A stretch of 64,000 nt of DNA from Mesobacillus jeotgali (GTDB taxonomy: Bacteria; Bacillota; Bacilli; Bacillales; Cytobacillaceae), in NCBI RefSeq assembly GCF_014856545.2, contig NZ_CP109811.1:1854001-1918000 (forward strand), written 5' to 3'. A model generated the notes under the pieces. It was not told where the DNA came from. It searched no databases and saw only the letters and a program-made list of their open reading frames with translations. The translations under genes were made by a program, and so were the position numbers. Positions 6,931 through 15,477 of this stretch are shown here, one piece after another. Every line of letters starts with the position of its first letter. Within the stretch, counting starts at the first letter, position 1.

Positions 6931-9126
6931 ATGGTGGAAACAAAACTATCACGTCGTGGATTTATCAAAGCCTCTGCTGCTACTGCTGCTCTGGCATCTG
7001 CGGGAACAGTAGGCTTTAATGAATGGTCCAAAAATTATGTGAAAGCAGGAGCAAATGCAGTAGTGAAGGAGATTCCTAGTACATGCAATGCATGTTCAAG
7101 CAAATGCGGAATGATCGGCCACATCAAAAATGGCCGCTTATGGAAGCTGACGGGGCACCCTGACCATCCTTATTCGAAAGGAAAGCTGTGTGCGAGAGGG
7201 CATGGTTATGCTACTGTTGTTTATTCAAAAGACAGGCTGACACAGCCTTTAAAAAGGGTGGGCAACAAGAAATTTGAGCCGATCACATGGGAACAAGCTT
7301 ATAAAGAAATCGCTGAAAAATTGAACAAAATCATTAAAGAACATGGTCCCCAGTCAGTCGCATTAACGGAGGACCCCCGTGCTTCAGGGAAATTTTATTC
7401 CCCTCGATTCATCAATGCCCTGGGTTCTGCCAACTATTATACGCACCATGTAGTTTGCTCGAACTCCAGGGATGCAGGTTTTCTTCATACAGTAGGGGTA
7501 ACGGCTACTAGCGCAGATATCAGCAATGCAAAATATATTATGTTCATTGGCAGGAGCTATGGTGACGGCATCCGTCCTAGTTCCGTACAATCTCTGGCAG
7601 CCGCGAAGGATAACGGAGCCAAGATTGTTATTGTTGATCCTCGTTTGAACAATACCGGCAACCTGGCGACCGAATGGCTTGCGATCCGTCCTGGCACAGA
7701 CCTGGCACTGGTGCTGGCGATGTCACATGTATTGATAAAAGAAAACCTTCAGGATACAGAGTTCATTAAGAACTACACAATTGGTTATGAGGAATATGCG
7801 AAGGAACTGAAAAAATACACGCCAGAATGGGCAGAAGGAATCACCGGTATACCTGCAGACGCTATCACTCGTATTGCAGTAGATATGGGCAAAGCCAAAC
7901 CGAAGGCATTGATTGAGCAATCATGGAGAGGTGCTTTCGGCTGCAACTATGAAAATAGTACAGAAACCGGCCGTGCCGTAGCAATGTTCAATGCTTTACT
8001 TGGAAACTACCAGCAAAAAGGCGGAAGTATATTTGGCGGAAAACCTTCGCTGGGTAAGCTTGACAAGTCTAAACACCCGAGTCCAAAAGAACCAGATATT
8101 CCAAAGGCAGGATCCAAGGAATTCCCGATTGCCTACCCAGAAAACGGTGTAGCAACAATCGTGGCAAAAGAAGCTCTGGAAGGAAAAATGAAGGCGGCAA
8201 TTTATTATCATTCCAATGCAGCACTTGGTTACGGAAATCCTAAAGTCATGAAGGAAGCACTTTCTAAAATGGATCTTGTGGTGGCAATAGATGTTCAAAT
8301 GTCTGAAACTGCACAATTGGCTCACTACGTCCTTCCTGAAGTGACATATATTGAACGCGATGAAGTAATAGAAGGTTTATCAGGTAAGATTCCTGGAATC
8401 GCCCTTCGCCAGCAAATGGTGGAGAAAGTCCATCCAGAAACAAAGCCGATCCATGAGATTTATACGGAGCTCGCAAAAGCTTGCGGAGTTGGTCAGCACT
8501 TCAATTTCACACTGGATGAATTGAATGAAGCGATGCTTGCACCGACCGGTATTACGTATAAACAGCTTAGGGAAAAAGGTACAATCATGTTCCCGAATGA
8601 GGAAATTACGATCGGAGAAATGCCGAAATTAAAAACTCCATCCGGGAAAGTTGAATTTTACAGTGAAACATATAAAGCAGCTGGTTTCATGCCGATCGTC
8701 GAATGGATTGAGCCAAAGGTAAGTCCCGCAGACGATTCCTTCCGTCTGATTACGGGCAAGCAGGCGATACACAGCCATACTCAGACTGCGAATATACCAA
8801 TCTTGATGCAAATTACAAAAGATTATGATTTAGAGAGAATCTGGATCAACCCTGTCCGTGCCAAAGCGCTGGGAATCAAGGATGGGGATATGGTGGAATT
8901 GAAATCCAGTGAAGCAACCAGCAAAATCCGGGTCAAAGTTACTGAAAGAATCCACCCAGAGGCGATTTTTGTCCCAAGTCATTACGGCATTACGTCTAAA
9001 GATTTGAAAACAGGATACGGTGTTGGCTTTGGATATATGGAGCATGTTCCCTTTGATTTTGAAAAATGGAGTGGATCGGGTAATATCCACGAAGTAATCG
9101 TGAAGGTTAGGAAGGTGAAGGGCTGA
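6931..9126 (+). CDS. PsrA/PhsA-like molybdopterin oxidoreductase, catalytic subunit
   Basis: This 731-residue member of the DMSO-reductase superfamily has a twin-arginine signal ('LSRRGFIKASAATAALASAG') and would act on the outer face of the membrane. The N-terminal [4Fe-4S] motif is CNACSSKCGMIG followed by KGKLCARGHGY. 'VVCSNSRDAGF' places a cysteine as the molybdenum ligand, as in polysulfide/thiosulfate and arsenate-type reductases. The C-terminal pterin-binding domain ('LITGKQAIHSHTQTANIP') is intact. I chose the ATG at 6931 because AAAGGAGGG lies about 12 bases upstream. The upstream extension to 6892 has no signal function. The PsrB- and PsrC-like partners follow directly. The substrate (polysulfide, thiosulfate, tetrathionate or an oxyanion) cannot be decided from sequence. 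Confidence 0.88.
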   Translation: MVETKLSRRGFIKASAATAALASAGTVGFNEWSKNYVKAGANAVVKEIPSTCNACSSKCGMIGHIKNGRLWKLTGHPDHPYSKGKLCARGHGYATVVYSKDRLTQPLKRVGNKKFEPITWEQAYKEIAEKLNKIIKEHGPQSVALTEDPRASGKFYSPRFINALGSANYYTHHVVCSNSRDAGFLHTVGVTATSADISNAKYIMFIGRSYGDGIRPSSVQSLAAAKDNGAKIVIVDPRLNNTGNLATEWLAIRPGTDLALVLAMSHVLIKENLQDTEFIKNYTIGYEEYAKELKKYTPEWAEGITGIPADAITRIAVDMGKAKPKALIEQSWRGAFGCNYENSTETGRAVAMFNALLGNYQQKGGSIFGGKPSLGKLDKSKHPSPKEPDIPKAGSKEFPIAYPENGVATIVAKEALEGKMKAAIYYHSNAALGYGNPKVMKEALSKMDLVVAIDVQMSETAQLAHYVLPEVTYIERDEVIEGLSGKIPGIALRQQMVEKVHPETKPIHEIYTELAKACGVGQHFNFTLDELNEAMLAPTGITYKQLREKGTIMFPNEEITIGEMPKLKTPSGKVEFYSETYKAAGFMPIVEWIEPKVSPADDSFRLITGKQAIHSHTQTANIPILMQITKDYDLERIWINPVRAKALGIKDGDMVELKSSEATSKIRVKVTERIHPEAIFVPSHYGITSKDLKTGYGVGFGYMEHVPFDFEKWSGSGNIHEVIVKVRKVKG

Positions 9127-9662
9127 TGGCACGCTATGGAATGGTAATAGACACACGAAAATGCGTCGGCTGCTATGCTTGCCGGGTAAGCTGCCAGATG
9201 CAGAATGAGCTTCCGGTAGAAGAGTCTTATATTAAATTTTATGAAAAGGAAACAGGGGTTTTCCCAAACGTCAAGAATGAAATCATCCCTGTACAATGCC
9301 AGCACTGTGAGGATGCCCCATGTGTTAGTGTTTGCCCGACAAAGGCAACCTATACGACGGATGAAGGCATCGTGCTAGTAGATGCAGATAAGTGTATCGG
9401 CTGCAAGTACTGTATGGTGGCATGCCATTATGGTGCGAGAACACAGGACCATAATACAGGAGTTGTTGAGAAGTGCCGTTTCTGTGCTGAGCTGGTAGCA
9501 GAAGGCAAGCAGCCGGCCTGTGTAAGCACATGTATTAGCAACGCCAGGATATTTGGTGATCTTGATGATCCAAATAGCGAAGTTTCGAAAGCAATTGTTA
9601 AAATGAATGCCCAGCCTTTAAGGCCGGACTTAGGCAAGGCAAAAATTTACTACGTGAGGTGA
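9126..9662 (+). CDS. PsrB-like 4Fe-4S electron-transfer subunit
   Basis: This is the iron-sulfur subunit that passes electrons between the membrane subunit and the molybdenum subunit. In 178 residues it has four cysteine groups: CVGCYACRVSCQ, CQHCEDAPCVSVCP, CIGCKYCMVACHYG and CRFCAEL...CVSTC. This is the DMSO-reductase beta/PsrB pattern for four [4Fe-4S] clusters. It has no signal peptide of its own and is probably co-exported with the Tat-bearing partner. The ATG at 9126 overlaps the TGA of the catalytic gene by one base (TGATG), so the two are translationally coupled. Confidence 0.9.
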   Translation: MARYGMVIDTRKCVGCYACRVSCQMQNELPVEESYIKFYEKETGVFPNVKNEIIPVQCQHCEDAPCVSVCPTKATYTTDEGIVLVDADKCIGCKYCMVACHYGARTQDHNTGVVEKCRFCAELVAEGKQPACVSTCISNARIFGDLDDPNSEVSKAIVKMNAQPLRPDLGKAKIYYVR

Positions 9663-9667
9663 TTATA

Positions 9668-10564
9668 ATGGTTTGGGGAACAATTATCGCAGCCTATTTA
9701 TTCCTTGCTGGACTAAGTGCCGGGGCTTTTTTAACATCTTCCTATGCAGCAAGGAAATATCCGGAGGCCAAGACAGTCAGGTTTGTTGGAAGGTTAATCA
9801 GCCCGATTCTGATGGGAATAGGACTGTTACTTCTAATTGTTGATGCTGAAGCCGGTCTTAAGGATCCTTTGCGCTTCATCTATTTGTTTACTAATTTCAG
9901 TTCCGTCATGACAATCGGTACTTATTTCATCAGCTTTTTCATGATGGCGGCAGCCTACATCGCCTTGATGGAACTGTTGAAAAAAGATACGAACAAAATT
10001 GTGGAGTACGTCGGTATCGTATTCGCTGTTGCCACAGCCATTTACACTGGCTTCCTGATTGGGGTCATCGGTGCTGTTCCGCTATGGAATACAGCCATTC
10101 TGCCGATCCTGTTCGTTGTGTCGGCATTTTCAACAGGAATTGCCGGTACTATGCTTGTATCAGCAATTTTGGATAAAAAAGTTGTGCATCATGTTATGGC
10201 GTTAAAAAAGATTCACTTAACATTGCTGATAGCTGAAGTATTTCTGATCTTCACGATGTTCCTGATTACTTCATCGACCAATGAGTCTGCAGCCCAATCT
10301 GTTTCTATGCTTCTTACCGGTGAGTACAGCACTTTATTCTGGTTCGGACTGATTGTTGCAGGATTAATACTTCCAATTACAATCGAAGCTCTTGAATTAT
10401 GGAATTCAAAAAGACTTCATCAAACTCCGGCGGGATTGGAATTGGCTGCTTCAGGCTCACACGGAATTGCTGCTACAATGATCACAGAAAGTGCCGTACT
10501 GGCAGGAGGTTTCATTCTCCGCTACCTGTTGCTGGCAGCAGCTGTTCCGGTAATATTTTTATAG
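9668..10564 (+). CDS. NrfD/PsrC-like membrane anchor (quinone-interacting subunit)
   Basis: This integral membrane subunit exchanges electrons with menaquinone. The 298-residue protein is built of eight to nine hydrophobic segments. It begins 'MVWGTIIAAYLFLAGLSAGA', the typical NrfD/PsrC opening with a G-x-x-AG motif in helix 1. I chose the ATG at 9668 because GAGGTGAT lies just ahead, overlapping the upstream stop. The GTG at 9659 is part of that ribosome site. It is the last gene of the respiratory operon. The original terminator that followed has been split by the IS element at 10588. Confidence 0.87.
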   Translation: MVWGTIIAAYLFLAGLSAGAFLTSSYAARKYPEAKTVRFVGRLISPILMGIGLLLLIVDAEAGLKDPLRFIYLFTNFSSVMTIGTYFISFFMMAAAYIALMELLKKDTNKIVEYVGIVFAVATAIYTGFLIGVIGAVPLWNTAILPILFVVSAFSTGIAGTMLVSAILDKKVVHHVMALKKIHLTLLIAEVFLIFTMFLITSSTNESAAQSVSMLLTGEYSTLFWFGLIVAGLILPITIEALELWNSKRLHQTPAGLELAASGSHGIAATMITESAVLAGGFILRYLLLAAAVPVIFL

Positions 10565-10654
10565 TAGCGAAAAGACCTGGACTAAAATGATATGCTCCCC
10601 TTTAGGTAGACAGATTAAAAAATATAATCTGTTTACTTAAAGGGGAGTTTTTAT

Positions 10655-11332
10655 ATGTCAAAAAGGGCCTTTTCACTCCAAGATAAAATTAAGATTATAA
10701 AGGCTTTGGAAAACAGGAACCATACCATTTCGGAACTGGAATCTATATACAAAGTGAGCAATATGGCAATTTATGATTGGATCTATAAGTTTGAAAAATA
10801 CGGAGTGGAAGGATTGAACGAATCCTCTACTTGGAAGAGATATTCGAAGGAACTTAAACTGTCGGCAGTTCAGGACTATCTTAGCGGAGATTACTCCATT
10901 CAGGAAGTTACGAGGAAATATGAAATTTCCACTACTTCTCTCCTTCGCAAGTGGATTAAAAAGTATAATAGTCATAGAGAATTAAAGGACACTTTCCAAG
11001 GAAGGACAAACACTATGACTAGAAGAAACACTACTATAAATGAACGGAAAGAGATTGTGCTATATTGCCTTGAGAACGGCAAAGATTATCAGAAGGCAGC
11101 TGAGACCTACCAGGTCTCTTACCAACAAGTATATCAATGGGTTAAAAAGTATGAGGATGGCGGCGAAGAAGCCCTAGGGGATAAACGTGGGAGGAAAAAG
11201 GAAGAAGTTGAACTCTCTCCAGAACAGAAGATGAAATTGGAGATGAAGAGGCTTGCGAGCGAAAACGAACGCTTACGTGCAGAGAATGCATTCCTAAAAA
11301 AGTTAGAGGAGATCGAAAGGAGGCGAAGATAA
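10655..11332 (+). CDS. IS3-family transposase OrfA
   Basis: This 225-residue DNA-binding protein of the IS element has tandem helix-turn-helix domains (around residues 5-55, 60-110 and 125-170), as in IS150-group OrfA. It ends in a leucine-zipper-like coiled coil ('LEMKRLASENERLRAENAFL'). It starts at an ATG after AAGGGGAG. Read without a shift it acts as a regulator. With a -1 shift at 11296-11302 it becomes the N-terminal half of the OrfAB transposase. Confidence 0.9.
   Translation: MSKRAFSLQDKIKIIKALENRNHTISELESIYKVSNMAIYDWIYKFEKYGVEGLNESSTWKRYSKELKLSAVQDYLSGDYSIQEVTRKYEISTTSLLRKWIKKYNSHRELKDTFQGRTNTMTRRNTTINERKEIVLYCLENGKDYQKAAETYQVSYQQVYQWVKKYEDGGEEALGDKRGRKKEEVELSPEQKMKLEMKRLASENERLRAENAFLKKLEEIERRRR
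11296..11302 (+). promoter_or_regulatory. Programmed -1 ribosomal frameshift site of the IS element
   Basis: The heptamer A-AAA-AAG lies exactly in the orfA frame (codons CTA AAA AAG). A -1 slip leads into an open frame that runs through to orfB without a stop. An AGGAGG-like stretch (GAAAGGAGGCG) lies downstream. This is the classic IS3 arrangement for making the OrfAB fusion. Confidence 0.75.
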
Positions 11333-11403
11333 GCCAGGTACGCCTAGAGGAGAGATATATCGCGATCAAGGAACTTCACCAGGAGGAGGGATTCCCTCTC
11401 GTC

Positions 11404-12210
11404 ATGCTTTGTGAAATTGCGGGGGTGGCTAGATCTTCATATTACAAATGGCTGAAGCGAGTACCTTTAATCCGTGAACGACAGAATGAAGAACTTGTAG
11501 AAGAAATGAAGGCTCTCCATGAAGATGTTAAAGGAATCTACGGCTACCGCAGGATTACGATGGCTCTGAATCGAAAGTTGGGCAAGAGCTTCAACCATAA
11601 GCGTATCTATAGGCTGATGAAGATTGTCGGCATTCAAAGCGTAATCCGGAAAAAGAAGAAACGCTATAAAAAGTCAACCCCTCAACATGTCGCAGAAAAT
11701 GTGTTAAACCGTGAATTCCAAGCCGAAAATCCAAATGAGAAATGGGTTACGGATGTCACTGAATTCAAGTATGGAGAAGCAAAAAAGGCTTATTTGAGTG
11801 CGATTAAAGACTTACACGATGGAACCATCGTCAGTTACGTTTTTGGGCATTCCAACAACAATAAACTGGTGTTTGATACGCTGGATCAGGCTACAGCCCT
11901 TTTGAATGGAGACCGTCCACTTATACATAGCGACAGAGGCTTTCAGTATACCCATCTCGGATTTAAACGAAGAATAGATCAAGCAGAGATGACTCAAAGT
12001 ATGTCTCGAGTCGGAAGATGTATTGACAATGGTCCAATGGAATCCTTTTGGGGATCACTGAAAAGCGAGAAGTATTACCTGGAGAAATATAAGACCTTTG
12101 AGGAACTATCTGCGGCGATTGATGAGTACATATACTTTTATAACCATAAGCGTTACCAAAAAAGATTAAACGGCCTTAGCCCCCTAGAATACAGGGCTAA
12201 AGCCGCTTAG
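11404..12210 (+). CDS. IS3-family transposase OrfB (DDE integrase core)
   Basis: This is the catalytic half of the transposase, normally made as an OrfAB fusion by -1 frameshifting. In 268 residues it has the HTH_21 segment ('DVKGIYGYRRITMALNR') and the DDE core: first Asp in 'WVTDVTEF', second in 'IHSDRGFQYT', Glu in 'NGPMESFWGSLKSE'. 'YNHKRYQKRLNGLSPLEY' closes the integrase domain. No residue is missing, so the element may be active. The frame is open upstream to the slip site at 11296, so the ATG at 11404 is only nominal. Confidence 0.9.
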   Translation: MLCEIAGVARSSYYKWLKRVPLIRERQNEELVEEMKALHEDVKGIYGYRRITMALNRKLGKSFNHKRIYRLMKIVGIQSVIRKKKKRYKKSTPQHVAENVLNREFQAENPNEKWVTDVTEFKYGEAKKAYLSAIKDLHDGTIVSYVFGHSNNNKLVFDTLDQATALLNGDRPLIHSDRGFQYTHLGFKRRIDQAEMTQSMSRVGRCIDNGPMESFWGSLKSEKYYLEKYKTFEELSAAIDEYIYFYNHKRYQKRLNGLSPLEYRAKAA

Positions 12211-12371
12211 ATTGTTTTTATTATTTCCACTGTCTACTTGACCGGGAGCAGTTCAAAAACGTCCAGGTCTTTTTGGTATCGATATGACTCTCCTTTTCTT
12301 TATTGATAAGGCTTAGAACAGTTAACAAACTTACGAATATAATGCCTATGAGGAACGAGGAGGGATTTTTG

Positions 12372-12881
12372 ATGAATTTGCCTGCTGTGGATTTAGGAAT
12401 CATGGCTGAACACCTGCCGACCCATCAAGGAGTAATCAGCAAGTTAAAGATCTACCATGAAATTGTAGACAATCAAGAGTTAGAGAAACTGATTCAGTTG
12501 AATATCCAAATGCTAAGGGATCATGTGAGAGTAATGCTTGAACTTATAGATCCAAAGCGTAAAGGAGAGGTAAAGCTCGCGGAAATGGCCGATATACAGA
12601 TAAATACTGAAAAGCTGAACCTATCTGAACAAGAAAAAGATATTGTTTTAGAAACAAGGTCAGCATCAAAGCTTATGGGAAGCAATAATTTTAATTCTGC
12701 TTTAATGATGAAAGATAGGAATGTAAAACATATTCATATTCAGATGGCTTATCAGGATGTAAGAATGCAAATGCTTTACAATATGATTGTCGAACATGTA
12801 GAGGCTGATTTTACGCCGCGTGTTACTGAAGCAATGCAAGCAAAGACTCACGAAGAGTATAAGCATATTTTGCAGGAGTAG
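12372..12881 (+). CDS. Hypothetical helical (ferritin/CotF-like) protein
   Basis: I do not recognise this gene with certainty. It encodes 169 residues, almost entirely alpha-helical, with several histidines and methionines ('AEHLPTHQGVISKLKIYHEI', 'VKHIHIQMAYQDVRMQMLYN'). The pattern recalls the four-helix ferritin-like and CotF-type spore coat proteins of Bacillus. I see no signal peptide or membrane segment. I chose the ATG at 12372 because GAGGAGGG lies 8 bases upstream; a start at 12303 would include that site. It stands alone, just downstream of the IS element, with a possible TATAAT at 12338-12343. A spore or stress role is a guess. Confidence 0.6.
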   Translation: MNLPAVDLGIMAEHLPTHQGVISKLKIYHEIVDNQELEKLIQLNIQMLRDHVRVMLELIDPKRKGEVKLAEMADIQINTEKLNLSEQEKDIVLETRSASKLMGSNNFNSALMMKDRNVKHIHIQMAYQDVRMQMLYNMIVEHVEADFTPRVTEAMQAKTHEEYKHILQE

Positions 12882-12957
12882 GGGACCTTGGTAATTTGGC
12901 TTAACTTCGCTGATTCGCCCTGTTCAAAGAATACTTGCAGGTTTTCAATCTAAAGCA

Positions 12958-12984
12958 AAAAGCTGAACCAGAGGTTCAGCTTTT
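12958..12984. terminator. Bidirectional terminator between convergent genes
   Basis: AAAAGCTGAACC (12958-12969) and GGTTCAGCTTTT (12973-12984) form a 12-bp stem with A- and T-runs outside. It serves the aldehyde dehydrogenase gene on the minus strand and the hypothetical gene on the plus strand. Confidence 0.8.
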
Positions 12985-12990
12985 AACATG

Positions 12991-14445
12991 TTAAAATGGG
13001 TATTTGCGTGGATTGGTCTGGGCTGATATCCATTGTACAGTTGTAAATTCTTCAAGGGACCATTCCCCGCCGAATCTTCCAAGACCTGAATCTTTTTCGC
13101 CGCCAAAAGCAACCAGTGGTTCATCGTTTACGCTTTGGTCATTAACATGTACCATGCCAGATTGTATTTGCTTGGCTACTTCGACACCTTTTTCAACAGA
13201 TCCTGCGTGGACGGCTCCGCTTAATCCAAATGGTGTGTCGTTAGCAATGCGGATTGCTTCTTCTTCGCTTTCAACAGGAATGATGGTTACGACTGGACCG
13301 AACATCTCGTTCTTCGCCGTTGCGACCTCATTGCTGCCCGTAAGCACGTATGGAGTCATTAGCGTGCCATTTGCAGAGCCCTCCAGCACCACTTCTGCTC
13401 CTTCAGATTTAGCCTTCTCAATATCTTTAAGAATCCGTTCGACTGCTCCGCGGTTGATCAGTGGTCCAATCAGAGTATCAGGCTCGCGTGGATCACCAGC
13501 TTTAAGATTCTGAGTTTTTTCCACAAACCTTTCAACGAATTCATCATATCGGTCCTTATGGACGATCACGCGGTTAACAGCCATGCAGATTTGTCCATTA
13601 TGCATGAATTTGCCGAAGATGGCGGAGTTTATGGCATGCTCTATATTTGCATCCTTAAGGACTACGAGTGCATTATTACCGCCGAGCTCCAACGCCACTT
13701 TTTTTATGTTTTGGCCGCAAAGCGCTCCGATATGGCGGCCGACACCAGTTGAACCAGTGAACGAAATCATTCTTGGCACAGGATTCTCTACGAATGAATC
13801 TCCGATTTCACCGATATCAGATATAGTAACATTGAGCAAACCTTTTGGCAGACCCGCTTCTTCAAATATTTTAGCGATCACAGTACCGCCACTCATTGCG
13901 GTCTGTTCATCAGGCTTCAACACGACTCCATTGCCAACTGCAAGTGCAGGTGCAACAGAACGCATTGATAAGTACATTGGGAAGTTAAATGGACTGATGA
14001 CACCTACCACCCCAAGTGGTTTACGGTATACACGATTTTCCTTTCCGGGAACAAGGGAAGGCACCATCTTGCCGTCCATTCTTAATGGGAATGACGCTGA
14101 CTCTCTAGTGATGGCGATACAGAAATCAACCTCGACATTCGCCTTTATATGGGTAGAGCCAGACTCTGATACGAGTAACTCTACCAATTCCTTTCGCCTT
14201 TCCGACATGATGCGGACTGCATTTTCCATGATGGTAGAACGTTCGAAAGGATTGACATTCTCCCATTCTTTTTGGGCTTTCCTGGCAGACTCATACGCTT
14301 GCTTAACATCTTCAATTCCAGCCATCTTGAATTCAGCCAAGACTTCTTCGTTATACGGGTTTTTATCCTTATAGCGGCTCTGGCCAGTACCATCTCGCCA
14401 TTCTCCGCTGATATATTGTTTATTCAAACTTTTGTACAGTTCCAT
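12991..14445 (-). CDS. NAD(P)-dependent aldehyde dehydrogenase (YfmT/benzaldehyde dehydrogenase-like)
   Basis: This 484-residue member of the ALDH superfamily oxidises aldehydes to acids in the cytoplasm. It shows the NAD-binding 'GVISPFNFPMYLSMRSV', 'FTGSTGVGRHI', the general base Glu in 'ALELGGNN' and the catalytic Cys in 'HNGQICMAVNR'. The 'NGQIC' form resembles B. subtilis YfmT, an aromatic aldehyde dehydrogenase active on vanillin and benzaldehyde, so an aromatic aldehyde is a reasonable guess. The ATG at 14445 follows TAGGAGTGAG. It stands alone on the minus strand. Another ALDH lies in the paa operon at 45093. Confidence 0.85.
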   Translation of the reverse strand: MELYKSLNKQYISGEWRDGTGQSRYKDKNPYNEEVLAEFKMAGIEDVKQAYESARKAQKEWENVNPFERSTIMENAVRIMSERRKELVELLVSESGSTHIKANVEVDFCIAITRESASFPLRMDGKMVPSLVPGKENRVYRKPLGVVGVISPFNFPMYLSMRSVAPALAVGNGVVLKPDEQTAMSGGTVIAKIFEEAGLPKGLLNVTISDIGEIGDSFVENPVPRMISFTGSTGVGRHIGALCGQNIKKVALELGGNNALVVLKDANIEHAINSAIFGKFMHNGQICMAVNRVIVHKDRYDEFVERFVEKTQNLKAGDPREPDTLIGPLINRGAVERILKDIEKAKSEGAEVVLEGSANGTLMTPYVLTGSNEVATAKNEMFGPVVTIIPVESEEEAIRIANDTPFGLSGAVHAGSVEKGVEVAKQIQSGMVHVNDQSVNDEPLVAFGGEKDSGLGRFGGEWSLEEFTTVQWISAQTNPRKYPF

Positions 14446-14636
14446 AATCTCACTCCTAGTAATATAGTCTCTATTTTTTTACCCTCGCAAAGATAGTTGA
14501 AAAGTAATTTAAAGAAATGGAAGGAGATTCTTGTGAAAACACGAAAAGTAAACTGAAGAAAATTGTTCCAAAATTAAGTGCTTCTCTAGTTGTTTATCAT
14601 AAACATAAATACTTTTTGGATTGAAGGGATGCAAGA

Positions 14637-15086
14637 ATGATAACTTTTGGGAAAATGGAACCAGAAATAAACTATACCTGGCGGCCGGGGGTGTATGGAA
14701 TCATATTGAAGGAAAATGAGAATCTGGTTGCATTAATAGAGACGGATGATGGGCGATATTTCCTTCCTGGCGGTGGCATGGAAGGAAGTGAAAGTCACGT
14801 TGAGTGTCTTGTAAGAGAAGGCATTGAAGAAATGGGAAAGCTTCTTGAAATCGGCGAATGGATAGTAAAAGCACAGCGATATTTTTACTCGGAGAAGGAT
14901 GGTACATATTATCTTGTGGAAGGACACTTTTATTTTGCCAGAATAGCCGGAAATACGGGAGAACCTTTAGAGGCAGACCATAACCTCAAGTGGATCGAAG
15001 CGGGAGAAGCAGTAAAGAGATTGTTTCATGAACATCAAAGCTGGGCTGTCCAAAAGGCACTAACAATGATGGAAAATAACGGTTAA
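14637..15086 (+). CDS. Nudix hydrolase
   Basis: This 149-residue protein carries a complete Nudix box, G-x5-E-x7-REGIEEMG (around residues 47-69), which binds the metal for hydrolysis of nucleoside diphosphate derivatives. The N-terminal strand region and the 'YYLVEGHFYFARI' strand fit MutT-like folds. The substrate is unknown. GAAGGGATGC precedes the ATG. It is monocistronic, with no clear terminator. Confidence 0.8.
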   Translation: MITFGKMEPEINYTWRPGVYGIILKENENLVALIETDDGRYFLPGGGMEGSESHVECLVREGIEEMGKLLEIGEWIVKAQRYFYSEKDGTYYLVEGHFYFARIAGNTGEPLEADHNLKWIEAGEAVKRLFHEHQSWAVQKALTMMENNG

Positions 15087-15306
15087 AATACCTAATATAC
15101 AGGCATTATAATAGCAAGAATGGGATTGATAACATGTCTGAATAAGGTATCCTTGTTGGGAAATTTAAATGAACCAAAATACCCCTTTCCTTTCTGACCT
15201 GCTTAATGGTAATGTTAGCATAATCACATTCCTCATGATAAATTTGTTTGACCATAGGCATAAATGGGAAAATATTTCTTAGAACAGTAAAATAATGAGG
15301 GAGATT
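15087..15306. other. Intergenic region after the Nudix gene
   Basis: I see no gene or strong hairpin here. The stretch is AT-rich and likely holds the promoter of the two small genes that follow. Confidence 0.4.
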
Positions 15307-15450
15307 ATGATTAACAACTTTGAATACCGGATCTTTTACGAAGAACTAAGAAGACTTCATAAAGAATACAAGCGATGTAATGATGCCACTATAAAAAAAT
15401 CTATAAATATGGACATCAAACTTTTAGAGAATGCGCTGGAAGCAATCTGA
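15307..15450 (+). CDS. Small charged helical protein (47 aa)
   Basis: This short gene begins MINNFEYRIFYEELRRLHKE and ends LLENALEAI. A GAGGGAG ribosome site lies 4-5 bases before the ATG, and the next gene follows 27 bases downstream with its own GGAG. The product would be one or two amphipathic helices, with 'RLHKEYKRCN' in the middle. I do not recognise it. The good ribosome site and operon-like spacing make it more likely real than chance. It may be co-expressed with the DnaD-like protein that follows. Confidence 0.5.
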   Translation: MINNFEYRIFYEELRRLHKEYKRCNDATIKKSINMDIKLLENALEAI

Positions 15451-15477
15451 AAAAGTAAATTAAGCAGGAGATTTTCT

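Larger units (their letters stand above)
10588..12255 (+). mobile_element. IS3-family insertion sequence (IS150-like, 1668 bp)
   Basis: The element is complete, with 26-bp imperfect terminal inverted repeats. The left end (10588-10613) starts TGATATGCTCCC. The right end (12230-12255) is CTGTCTACTTG...GTTCA. Twenty of 26 positions match, and the ends are TG and CA. It is flanked by AAAA on both sides (10584-10587 and 12256-12259), a 3-4 bp target duplication normal for IS3. It carries orfA and orfB joined by a programmed -1 slip site. The flanks AAAAGACCTGGAC (10570-10582) and GTCCAGGTCTTTT (12261-12273) are complementary: the element sits in the loop of what was the terminator of the psrC-like gene. 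Confidence 0.93.

Noticed and set aside
13583..14374. 263-residue plus-strand frame opposite the aldehyde dehydrogenase
   Set aside because: It mirrors the ALDH gene, lacks a ribosome site and has a serine/proline-rich composition typical of antisense frames.
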